Positions 53,975 to 62,766 of a stretch of 64,000 nt of DNA are shown here, one piece after another (the first letter of the stretch is position 1; each line of letters opens with the position of its first letter). The stretch covers positions 496,001-560,000 of the forward strand of contig NZ_BEWM01000002.1 in assembly GCF_002723935.1 (NCBI RefSeq), read 5' to 3'. This stretch comes from Gluconobacter cerinus. Its GTDB lineage: Bacteria; Pseudomonadota; Alphaproteobacteria; Acetobacterales; Acetobacteraceae. The notes beneath the pieces were generated by a model. That model had not been told where the DNA came from and did not search any database. It saw nothing but the letters and a program-made list of their open reading frames with translations. Position numbers and translations under genes: made by a program.

Positions 53975-55098
53975 CATGGGGTAATACTCGCTGTGAGCCG
54001 GAGGCCGCTTGAGGTATGGCTTAGCATTAAAGAGCCTCCCGCAGCGGCAAGACGTGTTCTCATGCCACGAAGGCCGTTTCCTTCCTGCGGAGGGGCCGGA
54101 GACCGGCCTGACTGCTCGGCGCCATCATCTTCAATGCGAATGGCACAGGGTTGCCCCCCAGCATCACAGTCAAAACTGATGGTGCAATGTCGCGCACCGG
54201 AATGACGGATCACATTCGTGACGGCCTCTCGCAATGCCATTGCGAGAACGCTGCTTTGTGGGTGATCTTCGAGACGCTCAGCGTGATGGATGGTCAGACT
54301 GATGGATGCTGCTTCAAGCGCCTTGCGGGCACGCTCCAGCTCATGCTGAAGGGACGCACCATTCATGCCGGTGACAGCCTCGCGGACTTCTTTCAAAGAC
54401 GTTCGGGCAATCTGTGTGATGTCCTGAAGTTCACGCTGTGCACGGTCGGGGTGAGTCTCGAACAGGCGGTTGGCCAACTCGGCTTTGACTGAAATGACAG
54501 TCAGGGAATGGCCCAGAAGATCATGTACATCCCGCGCGATACGCTCGCGCTCTGCTGTAGCGGCCAGCGTACGGATTTCGTGTTGTGCCTTGCGGAGTTG
54601 CAGGTTTTGCAGGCCGAGCTTCCACTGCATCCACGTCCCGATATAGGTGATGATGCTAAAGAAGGCCCCGATGCTCGCGTGCAGCATGGATTTGTCCTGA
54701 AGCCAGACAAACGCGAACAGGGCGATCTGCAAACATACAATTGTCAGGACAGCTTGCCGCATCTGCCTGAAACAGGCGCACATGGCGGTGGCATAAATAT
54801 TGAAGACCAGCCAGTCGCCCTGCGTCCATGCGGTCGCAAATCCGATAAGGGCCGTGAAGATAATCTCTGGCAGCCCATAATACCGGTCATTGCGGTAAGG
54901 CGCGAAATATAGCAGCAGGAAAACGCCTGTTGCGCCCGCAGAAAACAGGGCTGCCGGAAGGGTGGGTGCTCCATGGATCAACCAGGGAATAGGGTAGATC
55001 AGAAGATAAACGAGATAAGAGACCCGATACCGGTTGAAGCTCGGCCAGTTGTCTTCCTTGTTTCCAGGAAGCGGGATGAAGGTCTCTATTTCTGTCAT
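53974..55098 (-). CDS. DesK-like sensor histidine kinase
   Basis: A 374-aa membrane kinase. Residues about 25-165 hold five or so membrane helices with no large periplasmic loop, as in DesK, which senses membrane thickness. The HisKA_3 box ERERIARDVHDLLGHSLTVI gives the phosphorylated His in DVHD, followed by ELQDITQIARTSLKEVREAV and a HATPase domain (ALREAVTNVIRHSG, IRIEDDGA, GNGLRGMRTRLAAAGG). The gene overlaps the response regulator and, upstream, the membrane-protein gene by 4 bases each, so the three are one operon. Confidence 0.9.
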   Translation of the reverse strand: MTEIETFIPLPGNKEDNWPSFNRYRVSYLVYLLIYPIPWLIHGAPTLPAALFSAGATGVFLLLYFAPYRNDRYYGLPEIIFTALIGFATAWTQGDWLVFNIYATAMCACFRQMRQAVLTIVCLQIALFAFVWLQDKSMLHASIGAFFSIITYIGTWMQWKLGLQNLQLRKAQHEIRTLAATAERERIARDVHDLLGHSLTVISVKAELANRLFETHPDRAQRELQDITQIARTSLKEVREAVTGMNGASLQHELERARKALEAASISLTIHHAERLEDHPQSSVLAMALREAVTNVIRHSGARHCTISFDCDAGGQPCAIRIEDDGAEQSGRSPAPPQEGNGLRGMRTRLAAAGGSLMLSHTSSGLRLTASITP

Positions 55099-55640
55099 GA
55101 GGGCAAAGCGTTCTTCGGCAGAAAGGACAGGGTTCCGGAATTGCGCAGACGGATAACGGCACCGACCCAGATGGCCAGAGCAGTTCCAAAGCCTGCAACT
55201 TCAAGATGTAGCGGTTCTGGAAGCAGGAAAGAAAGAGCTGACACGCTGACAATCACAAAACCCATGATGACGTGAATGGGTTCGTGCATCGCGCGGCCCA
55301 TAGGGATGTACGAAAGGCCAATAATGCATCCGAGCAGCGGGTAAAGCAGTTCCGGATGATGCGTGCTGCGGACGGAGGTAATCATTACAGTAATGGCAAT
55401 GATGCGCATGATCTTTACACGGCGCAGCAGGGCCGCGTCCCAAATGCGCTCGGGGCGACACTGGATCAGGTCGCGTCTGGCAAACCCGGCAAGCAGGACT
55501 AGCGTGATGACAGCAATCGGGATGGCCATGGCCATTGTGGAAACATGCGCTGCCATGGCACCGCGTGCTGCCCAGACGACGGCGAACAGCAGTCCGGCGG
55601 CATCGGTGGAAAGAGCTTTCCAGTTTTTCTGATTTGTCAC
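55095..55640 (-). CDS. Membrane protein of unknown function, DesKR operon
   Basis: A 181-aa protein with about five membrane helices and no recognised family. Helices include LLFAVVWAARGAMAAHVSTM, MAIPIAVITLVLLAGF and IIAITVMITSVRS; the last ends VGAVIRLRNSGTLSFLPK. I chose GTG 55640 (GGAG nine bases upstream) rather than ATG 55709, since that ATG falls inside the repeat cluster at 55653-55723, a likely operator. It is the first gene of the three-gene operon and overlaps the kinase by 4 bases, so it may be a third signalling component. Confidence 0.7.
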   Translation of the reverse strand: MTNQKNWKALSTDAAGLLFAVVWAARGAMAAHVSTMAMAIPIAVITLVLLAGFARRDLIQCRPERIWDAALLRRVKIMRIIAITVMITSVRSTHHPELLYPLLGCIIGLSYIPMGRAMHEPIHVIMGFVIVSVSALSFLLPEPLHLEVAGFGTALAIWVGAVIRLRNSGTLSFLPKNALPS

Positions 55641-55652
55641 GACCGCAGACTC

Positions 55653-55723
55653 CACTGTTTCGGAAAGATTATGACACAAGCCATGACCCGAAACAGTGAA
55701 GGACGTCATGACAAGGTCATGAC
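55653..55723. promoter_or_regulatory. Dyad and tandem GTCATGAC operator cluster
   Basis: CACTGTTTCGG (55653-55663) and CCGAAACAGTG (55688-55698) form an exact 11-bp inverted repeat. Just beyond it, the palindrome GTCATGAC occurs twice (55705-55712 and 55716-55723), one helical turn apart, and two more ATGAC units lie inside the inverted repeat (55671 and 55683). The cluster lies between tyrS and the DesKR operon. Confidence 0.55.
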
Positions 55724-55734
55724 ATCTGTCAGGT

Positions 55735-56985
55735 TCAGACCGGACGGATAAGGATGTGTTTCTTCTTGCCGGACGAGACCTTCAGCGTACCCTCGCGTAA
55801 ATCCTCAAGGGTGAAGGTCTGGTTTTCATCGGAAATGACGACGTCATTGACGCGGCCACCACCGCCACGGATCAGCCTACGGGCCTCACCGCCACTGGCG
55901 GCCAGTCCAGCCTCCTGAAATACGCGGAACGCCGGAAGACCTTCGGCCAGCATATTGGCGGGAAGATCGATTTCCGGGAGAGCGGCCGTTGTGGAGCCCT
56001 GTTCGAAGACCTTGCGGGCCGTCTCGGCAGCCTCTTCTGCAGCCGTGCGTCCGTGACAGATCGCAGTGGCTTCCGTGGCAAGGATCTTCTTGGCTTCGTT
56101 GATGTCTGCCCCTTCAAGGGCGCCCAGACGTTCGCATTCTTCAACGGGAAGATCCGTGAAGAGCTTAAGGAAGCGGCCGACATCGGCATCTTCCGTGTTG
56201 CGCCAGAACTGCCAGTAGTCAAAGACCGAGCGCTTCTCGGCACGGAGCCATGTGGCGCCCTGTGCAGACTTGCCCATTTTCACGCCGGACGACGTGGTGA
56301 CGAGAGGCGTGGTGAGACCAAACACCTGCTTGCCATCGGTGCGACGTGTTAAATCGATACCGGCGACAATGTTGCCCCACTGGTCCGAACCGCCCATCTG
56401 AAGCACGGCTCCATGGCGACGGTTCAGTTCACGGAAGTCGTAGGACTGAAGAATAGAGTAGTTGAACTCCAAAAACGTCAGGCCCTGCTCACGGTCCAGA
56501 CGCTGCTTCACACTCTCGAAAGACAGCATACGGCTGATGGAGAAATGAACGCCGACGTCCTGTAGCAGGTTGATGTAGGACAGCTTGTCCAGCCATTCCG
56601 CATTATTCGCGAGGATGGCGCCGCTGGATGGGTCTTCATCGCTGAAGGTGATGAACTGGCGCAGGGACTGCTCAATGCCAGCAATGTTGTGCGCGATGGT
56701 GTCGTTCGTCATGAGCGAGCGGGCTTCGTCACGGAAGGACGGATCACCAATCTTTGCCGTGCCGCCACCCATCAGGGCAATTGGGCGATGACCATGCTTC
56801 TGCAACAGGCGCAGCGCCATGATGGACATAGCATTGCCCACATGCAGGGAGTCTGCCGTCGGGTCGAAGCCTACATAGGCAGTAATTGATCCAGCCAACA
56901 TGGCTTCATCGAGGGCGTCGAGGTCGGTGCACTGGAAAATCAGGCCGCGTGCCTGGGCTTCGAGAAGGAACGGACTCTTTGGCAT
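55735..56985 (-). CDS. tyrS: Tyrosyl-tRNA synthetase
   Basis: Class I synthetase, 416 aa, that charges tRNA-Tyr. The HIGH-like motif is HVGN in YVGFDPTADSLHVGNAMSIM; the KMSKS motif is KMGKS; the tyrosine-binding motif is GSDQWGNIVAGIDLTRR. The C-terminal S4 domain is present (SGGEARRLIRGGGGRVNDVV). ATG 56985 aligns with the family start (MPKSPFLLEAQARGLI resembles the E. coli N-terminus); upstream in-frame starts at 57036 and 57048 would add 17-21 unusual residues. It is followed by the DesKR operon on the same strand. Confidence 0.95.
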   Translation of the reverse strand: MPKSPFLLEAQARGLIFQCTDLDALDEAMLAGSITAYVGFDPTADSLHVGNAMSIMALRLLQKHGHRPIALMGGGTAKIGDPSFRDEARSLMTNDTIAHNIAGIEQSLRQFITFSDEDPSSGAILANNAEWLDKLSYINLLQDVGVHFSISRMLSFESVKQRLDREQGLTFLEFNYSILQSYDFRELNRRHGAVLQMGGSDQWGNIVAGIDLTRRTDGKQVFGLTTPLVTTSSGVKMGKSAQGATWLRAEKRSVFDYWQFWRNTEDADVGRFLKLFTDLPVEECERLGALEGADINEAKKILATEATAICHGRTAAEEAAETARKVFEQGSTTAALPEIDLPANMLAEGLPAFRVFQEAGLAASGGEARRLIRGGGGRVNDVVISDENQTFTLEDLREGTLKVSSGKKKHILIRPV

Positions 56986-57136
56986 GGATCGGTCTTGCTG
57001 CTGCGCTGTCGGAAAAGGGGAAGGTCTGTCTATCATAACATCACGCAAAGCACGACCATGTGCCCCATGACACTGGACGCAACGGGATGGTCATTGTTTG
57101 TCGCTTGAATGACGGCACCTTCGGTCACTAGAGATA

Positions 57137-57151
57137 TGTTATATCGTAACA
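57137..57151. promoter_or_regulatory. Zur-box-like dyad upstream of a TonB receptor
   Basis: TGTTATATCGTAACA: exact 5-bp arms TGTTA and TAACA (one mismatch if extended to six). Flanking T and A extend it to a 7-bp arm pair at 57135-57153. The same size and arms as the site at 43098, 23 bases before the chosen receptor start. Confidence 0.55.
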
Positions 57152-57174
57152 TAATGTCTGAGTGTGTATCCCCC

Positions 57175-59964
57175 ATGTCTGTCCGTCCTTTTCGGAAAGC
57201 TGTTCGTCCTTTTTATCCGGCTCTGATTGGCAGCATGATGTGGAGCCCTGTCGTCTTTGCAGATGACCGGACAGAGACCCTCAAGTCCTCGAAGTCCGAG
57301 GATATTGTTGTAACGGGATCTTATCTTGGAGGGGCGGGGAACAAGACCGCCAATCCGGTTCAAATCATTTCGGCGAAGGATATTCAGAAAACCTCGGCCA
57401 TCTCCCTTGGAGATTATCTGACGCGTCTGCCCTCTGTCGGCTCATCAGGAACACCCAATACCCGCACGAACGGTGGTGGGGGCGTGTCCTGCACAGACCT
57501 GCGCAATCTGGGGCAGGGGCGTGTTCTGATCCTGATTGATGGCAAGCGCACGGCGATGAATGCTGGCTCGGAATGTGTGGATCTCAACGCTATTCCCGTG
57601 CAGCAGATCGACCGGATCGAGATCCTGAAGGATGGGGGGTCCGAGCTTTATGGAGCGGATGCTGTCTCAGGCGTCATCAATATCCGCCTGAAACATGATC
57701 TGACGGGAGGAAACCTGACGATCAAGGGCGGCATCACACAATATGGAGACAGTCGATCCGGGCTGATTTCTGGCTACAAGGGCTTCAATTTCGATCATGG
57801 CCGCGGCAACGTCACCCTGTTTGGTCAGTACGATACGACTGGACCGATTTCTTCACGGGATCGACGATGGGCTGCGCTGCCGCAGAACGACAATCCGGCT
57901 TCTGGAGCGCCAGGTTTTGGCTCCTCCATCATCCCATCAGGCGTGGCGTTTAATCCGGTTACGGGGAAGCGCATGGTCCCTGACGGCAATGGCAGTTTTC
58001 GGGCCTTTCAGTCTTCGGATCTGTATAACTTCGCTGAAGGCTCAATGCTCCAAAACTATCATCAGAATGCTGCCTTGTCTGGTGATGCCCATTACGATCT
58101 GAACTCACACATCACGCTGTATTCCAACGTTCGTTACAGTCACACTACGGCGTCCCGGCAGCTTTCCCCATCTCCTGTGCAAGGGAGCATCCCGCCTTCC
58201 AGTCTTCCGTCTTCCTGGATCATTCCAGCGGATAGTCCTGATAATCCATGGGGTAAGGATTACGCTGTGACGAAGCGGATGGAAGATGTCGGATACCGGC
58301 AAAATGACTTTGCTGTGGATACCTGGACGGTCATTGGTGGTGCCAAAGGACGCATTGTCGGGGACTGGCAGTATGATGCCTCCATGACCTATGGCGTCAG
58401 TCAGTTGACGGCACAGACGCAGAATATGGTCAACTATCGCCACCTGCTGGAAACGACCGGCACGGAGCAGCTTGATCCGTCCAGTTCGTCGAGTGCGGTG
58501 CGATATAATCCGGATATCTGTGTGGCTGCGTCAGGATGCGTTCTGCAAAACCCGTTCGCGCCTTATTCGGAACAGGCTGCAAATTACGTCCGGTTTACAC
58601 AGCGCGACCACGCGGATTACCAGATGCGGGACGTCAATCTGCGTTTTCACAACAACCATGTTGTGAGCCTGCCATATCGTCATGGCGGCCAGATCGGCTT
58701 GGCATTCGGAATGGAGCACCGGAGCGAGCAGCTTAGCTACAAGCCCGATCCCGTTGTGGAGCGGGGGGATTCTACGGGTGCGACAACGGCTTATACGGGC
58801 GGCGGCTTTCATGTGACGGAAGGGTATGTTGAAGGGAAAATCCCGCTTCTCGAACATGCTTTTCTGGCGCGGGATCTCACCGTGGATCTTCAGGGGCGTG
58901 TCTCGGCGTATAATACGTTTGGAACGACGAAGAACTGGAAGGTCGGGCTGCACTGGGCACCTGTTCAGGACATCGCGTTTCGCGCCACGTTGGGAACGTC
59001 CTACCGGCAACCAAGCATTTACAGTCTCTATGGGGGCCGCACGCTGAGCTATCCGTCTGCGTCCGACCCATGCAGTCAGGCGGGAGCCTATGGAGCGCGG
59101 GCTGGAACTGTTCGGGCAAGGTGTATGTCTGAAGGGATCAATCCCGAGACGTTTAGTTCGGCGTTCGTGGGGCAGTTGCCCACGCTGTCGGGCGGAAATG
59201 CGGCTCTAAAGCCAGAAACGGGCCGTACCTATACAATCGGAACAGTTGTCACGCCGCACTGGGTGCCGCATCTCTCGCTGTCCGTCGAATACTGGCACTA
59301 TACGTTGCAGAACATGATTTCCGCACCGGGCACGCAGTATATTCTGGACGGATGCTATACGGGAACGGAACCACAGCTTTGCTCGCTGGTCTCGCCACGG
59401 TCCACAAGCGGGCAGCTTACGGCAATTTCTGCCGTTCAGCAGAACCTTGGTGGCCTGCGGACGAATGGTCTGGATATCGACCTGACATACCGGATGCGTC
59501 TCGGGCGGCGTGACAGTCTGTCCCTGTCCGAAAACTATCAGCAGTTGATCGGGTATTTCCAGCAGTACACGCCGGGTGGGGCCTGGCGGAATTATACAGG
59601 ACGACTGCTCTACCTGTCTGGCAGCGGGATGCCGCGTGAGCGGAGCTACACTACGGTCAGCTGGCAGCATGGCGCGTTCAGCCTGACCTACATGGTGCAG
59701 TATATTGGCGGGATGCACTGGAATGACGGCACGAACGATCTGGCACCGCAGACGGCGGGGCGTACGCGCTCACCGGGCGTTTTTCTTCAGGATGTGACGG
59801 TGGGATATCGAGCGGGTCGATGGACGTTTAATACGGGCATCAACAACCTGTTCAACAGGCAACCGCCTTTCGTGGTGGACGGGGCTTCCAATACGGCTGT
59901 GGCGCAGTATTCGGGCTTTATTCCGGGCCGTTATGTGTTTGCACAGGCAGGTGTGGATTTCTGA
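57175..59964 (+). CDS. TonB-dependent receptor, candidate metal or metallophore receptor
   Basis: A 929-aa outer-membrane receptor. Signal peptide ends at VVFA before DDRTE. Plug domain about 35-160: IVVTGSYLGGAG (TonB box region), LGDYLTRLPSVGSSGT, GQGRVLILIDGKRTAMNAGS, then IEILKDGGSELYGADAVSGV. Two plug cysteines (GVSCTDLRN, GSECVDLN) could form a disulfide. The barrel ends YVFAQAGVDF with terminal Phe. ATG 57175 was chosen because the earlier ATGs at 57136 and 57154 lie in or beside the Zur-like dyad. The substrate is not readable; the dyad points to zinc or another metal. Confidence 0.85.
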   Translation: MSVRPFRKAVRPFYPALIGSMMWSPVVFADDRTETLKSSKSEDIVVTGSYLGGAGNKTANPVQIISAKDIQKTSAISLGDYLTRLPSVGSSGTPNTRTNGGGGVSCTDLRNLGQGRVLILIDGKRTAMNAGSECVDLNAIPVQQIDRIEILKDGGSELYGADAVSGVINIRLKHDLTGGNLTIKGGITQYGDSRSGLISGYKGFNFDHGRGNVTLFGQYDTTGPISSRDRRWAALPQNDNPASGAPGFGSSIIPSGVAFNPVTGKRMVPDGNGSFRAFQSSDLYNFAEGSMLQNYHQNAALSGDAHYDLNSHITLYSNVRYSHTTASRQLSPSPVQGSIPPSSLPSSWIIPADSPDNPWGKDYAVTKRMEDVGYRQNDFAVDTWTVIGGAKGRIVGDWQYDASMTYGVSQLTAQTQNMVNYRHLLETTGTEQLDPSSSSSAVRYNPDICVAASGCVLQNPFAPYSEQAANYVRFTQRDHADYQMRDVNLRFHNNHVVSLPYRHGGQIGLAFGMEHRSEQLSYKPDPVVERGDSTGATTAYTGGGFHVTEGYVEGKIPLLEHAFLARDLTVDLQGRVSAYNTFGTTKNWKVGLHWAPVQDIAFRATLGTSYRQPSIYSLYGGRTLSYPSASDPCSQAGAYGARAGTVRARCMSEGINPETFSSAFVGQLPTLSGGNAALKPETGRTYTIGTVVTPHWVPHLSLSVEYWHYTLQNMISAPGTQYILDGCYTGTEPQLCSLVSPRSTSGQLTAISAVQQNLGGLRTNGLDIDLTYRMRLGRRDSLSLSENYQQLIGYFQQYTPGGAWRNYTGRLLYLSGSGMPRERSYTTVSWQHGAFSLTYMVQYIGGMHWNDGTNDLAPQTAGRTRSPGVFLQDVTVGYRAGRWTFNTGINNLFNRQPPFVVDGASNTAVAQYSGFIPGRYVFAQAGVDF

Positions 59965-59974
59965 CAAGTATAAA

Positions 59975-60003
59975 AGAGAGGCGTCCACGTGTGACGCCTC
60001 TCT
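59975..60003. terminator. Convergent terminator between the TonB receptor and sldA
   Basis: A perfect 11-bp stem, AGAGAGGCGTC (59975-59985) and GACGCCTCTCT (59993-60003), with a 7-base loop. On the minus strand the stem is followed by CTTTTATA, so it serves sldA best. A second weaker pair, CAGTCC/GGACTG, lies at about 60009-60033. Confidence 0.8.
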
Positions 60004-60079
60004 CGTTTCAGTCCGGGTATTCAGTCTGGACTGACCTGCCCATACTCAGTTGTACAGGCAGGGGTTCGCATAAGTTTTT

Positions 60080-62299
60080 TCAGTGCTTGATGGCGTCTGG
60101 CAGAGCGTAGACCACAAGCTGGTCCGTAACCGGTGTCATCATGAAGTGATGTCCCCCTGCCATGATGGCAACATACTGATGGCCGTTGGCTTCGTAGGTC
60201 ATCGGGTTAGCCTGCCCACCACCCGGGAGCACTGCGCTCCACACGACCTTGCCGGTGTGTTCGTCAATGGCACGGATCTGGTTATCCGTAGCTGCTGCGA
60301 TGAACACCAGACCACCAGCCGTCACGACAGAACCGCCATTGTTCGGTGTTCCAATCTCCCATGACAGGCCGGTGGGGAGCCCCCAGGGGCCATTGGCACG
60401 AGCTGTTCCCAGCGGATGCTGCCACAGCACTTTCTGACCGTGCTTCATGTCGATCGCCGTGATCATTCCGTAAGGCGGCCGATGGCACAGCATCTTGGTG
60501 AATGGGTCCCAGAAAGGAGCAATGGCGATCGCATAAGGTGTGCCTTCCATCGGGCCATTCCCTTCAGCCGCCCCGGCACCCGGTTTGTAATGCGGGTCGT
60601 CGATCGGCATCAGCTTCAGCGCATCGGCCTTCCGGCGGGTGATAAGCTGGGCATACATTGGTGATGCATTCCAGTTGGCAATCAGGATGCCAGTGTTTGG
60701 GTCATAGGACATGGAGCCCCAGTCACTGCCTCCATTGTTGCCGGGATACATGATCCAGGGCTTGTCCAGACTTGGGGCCGTGAACTCACCGTCATAATGC
60801 GCGCTGCGGAATTTGATCCGGCAGTAGAGCTGATCGATCGGAGACATCCCCCACATGTCTTTTTCGCGGAGTTCCGGCATCCGAAGGGCGGGCATTCCGA
60901 CAGACCAGGGCTGCGTCGGCGCGCGGCTGTCACCGGGCACATGTCCTGCTGGAGCAGGGCGCTCCTCCACTGGCAGGATTGGCTTTCCCGTTCTGCGGTC
61001 CAGCACAAAAGTCTGGCCACGTTTGGTTGGAACAATCAGAGCCGGTGCCAGCATGCCGTCTGGCCCTCGAAGGTCCATCATTGTGACCTGGGAACCCATG
61101 TCATAATCCCAGACATCCTTGCGGGTCGTCTGATAGACCCAGCGTGGGGAGCCTGTCTTGACATCGAGGGCAACGATCGACGTGGAAATGGCATTTTCTG
61201 CCGGGCTACGCAGCCCGCTATAGTAGTCGCCGCCCGCATTGCCAGTCGGGACGTACACAAGGCCCAGGGCATTATCTCCGGTCATGGCCGCCCATGAGTT
61301 CGGCGTGCCACGGCTATAGTGGCGATTGCCCGTTGGCTGGCTGTGATCGTCAGGATTGCCAACATCCCAGGCCCAGACAAATTTTCCGCTTTCAGCATCG
61401 TAACCCCGGATCACGCCAGACGGTGCCCAGCGACGCTGACCATCCAGCACTTCGTGATTGACGACGACAATACCGTTCACCACAGGTGGCGGAGCCGTTA
61501 TGGCCACGAAGCCGGGGACGGATTCACCCATGCCCTGCATCAGGTTGACCTGTCCGTTATGGCCAAACGCGGGGCAGAATTCACCTGTTGCCGCATCAAC
61601 GGCCACAAGGCGCATATCCAGTGTGCCTTCAATGATGCGGTTGTGGCAGGGCTGACCCTCTGGCACGACAGCAGACGTGAAATACGTCACACCCTTGCAG
61701 GCTGCCGTGTAGGGGATGGACTCGTATTTGACGTTCAGATTACGGCGCCAGATCTCTTTTCCAGTCACCGGGTCCAGCTTCATGATGTCGTTCTGAGCTG
61801 AGCACATGTAGAGGCCGTCACCCACCTTGATGGGTGTGGTTTCAGCCGCCCATTTGTTGGTCTGACCCGGACGTGGATAGCTGCCCGTATGGTAGGTGAA
61901 TGCAACCTTCAGGTTGTTGACCGTCTCGGGGGTCAGTTCTGTCAGAGGGGAATAGCGCGTTTGGTTATCGTCACGGCCATAGGCCGGCCAGTCTCCATGC
62001 GCCGGGTTTGCACTCTGCTGGGGCGCCATGGATGGAATTTCGGAAATGTCGATTGATCCGATATCCGGCAGGTTTGCAGCATTTACACCCGGAGCCTGCG
62101 GGGCATACGGAGAGGGTCCGGCAAAATAGCTTGAATCCGCCGGTGTGTTTTCTTTGGGTTCGTCGGCGTTGCCCGGGCCGGGAATAGTCGCCGAAGGTGG
62201 CCCCCCGGAGCCTGCGGGAGCGAACTGAGCGTGGGCGGCGAGAGGCGAACAGGCGAGCGCGAGGCCTGCGGCTGTTGCGAGAAGGTGAGACCGGCGCAT
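60080..62299 (-). CDS. sldA: PQQ-dependent polyol dehydrogenase large subunit SldA
   Basis: Membrane-bound, periplasm-facing quinoprotein, 739 aa, that oxidises glycerol to dihydroxyacetone, sorbitol to fructose, and other polyols, passing electrons to ubiquinone. Signal peptide MRRSHLLATAAGLALACSPL ends before QFAPAG. The mature protein is an eight-bladed propeller: GDWPAYGRDDNQTRYSPLTE, then WAAETTPIKVGDGLYMCSAQ, QRRWAPSGVIRGYDAESGKF and PLGTARANGPWGLPTG. Sequence agrees closely with the G. oxydans enzyme as I recall it, with differences in the Pro-rich N-terminus, so a related species is likely. It overlaps sldB by one base and ends at the hairpin at 59975. Confidence 0.97.
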   Translation of the reverse strand: MRRSHLLATAAGLALACSPLAAHAQFAPAGSGGPPSATIPGPGNADEPKENTPADSSYFAGPSPYAPQAPGVNAANLPDIGSIDISEIPSMAPQQSANPAHGDWPAYGRDDNQTRYSPLTELTPETVNNLKVAFTYHTGSYPRPGQTNKWAAETTPIKVGDGLYMCSAQNDIMKLDPVTGKEIWRRNLNVKYESIPYTAACKGVTYFTSAVVPEGQPCHNRIIEGTLDMRLVAVDAATGEFCPAFGHNGQVNLMQGMGESVPGFVAITAPPPVVNGIVVVNHEVLDGQRRWAPSGVIRGYDAESGKFVWAWDVGNPDDHSQPTGNRHYSRGTPNSWAAMTGDNALGLVYVPTGNAGGDYYSGLRSPAENAISTSIVALDVKTGSPRWVYQTTRKDVWDYDMGSQVTMMDLRGPDGMLAPALIVPTKRGQTFVLDRRTGKPILPVEERPAPAGHVPGDSRAPTQPWSVGMPALRMPELREKDMWGMSPIDQLYCRIKFRSAHYDGEFTAPSLDKPWIMYPGNNGGSDWGSMSYDPNTGILIANWNASPMYAQLITRRKADALKLMPIDDPHYKPGAGAAEGNGPMEGTPYAIAIAPFWDPFTKMLCHRPPYGMITAIDMKHGQKVLWQHPLGTARANGPWGLPTGLSWEIGTPNNGGSVVTAGGLVFIAAATDNQIRAIDEHTGKVVWSAVLPGGGQANPMTYEANGHQYVAIMAGGHHFMMTPVTDQLVVYALPDAIKH

Positions 62300-62679
62300 C
62301 AGACGGCTCCTCTGAGTGTACGGCGGGATTTCAGGCGGCGAAGGACCGGAATGGTCAGGACCACAAGAATGCCGAGAATGGTCGGGCCGAAAGCGCGCGG
62401 CAGAAGGTCAATCGGGCTGACCCCGACTTCCCACAGGGACCAGACCCATGTGTAGGCCAGGGCGCCGAGGTACAGGAATGCGCCAAGCGTGCGGCCCATC
62501 ACCATGAACACCCCGCTGGCGACCAGCACGATCCCGCAAATGACGTAGTAAACAGAGCCGCCCAGCATCGCGAGGTCAGCCCCCATGATGACAAAGATCA
62601 GGCCCACAAGAAGAATAACGACCCCCAGAAGCAGCGTCAGCCACTCCGTCAGAGTCTTCGTGCCGTTACGGACAGCCAT
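62299..62679 (-). CDS. sldB: Polyol dehydrogenase membrane subunit SldB
   Basis: The 126-aa membrane anchor of SldA. Four to five hydrophobic helices (WLTLLLGVVILLVGLIFVIM, SVYYVICGIVLVASGVFMVM, GAFLYLGALAYTWVWSLWEV, TILGILVVLTIPVLRRLKS), matching the membrane part of PQQ glucose dehydrogenase. It holds SldA at the membrane and is needed for activity and quinone reduction. Its stop overlaps the sldA start. The porin gene lies 87 bases upstream on the same strand. Confidence 0.95.
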   Translation of the reverse strand: MAVRNGTKTLTEWLTLLLGVVILLVGLIFVIMGADLAMLGGSVYYVICGIVLVASGVFMVMGRTLGAFLYLGALAYTWVWSLWEVGVSPIDLLPRAFGPTILGILVVLTIPVLRRLKSRRTLRGAV

Positions 62680-62766
62680 GGACGTGTTCTCCGGTAAGGA
62701 ATGTGCTGTTTCTGCCGCAAGAATTGATTTTGGAATGATTCATGATCCCGGTTTCCATGTGTGGTC

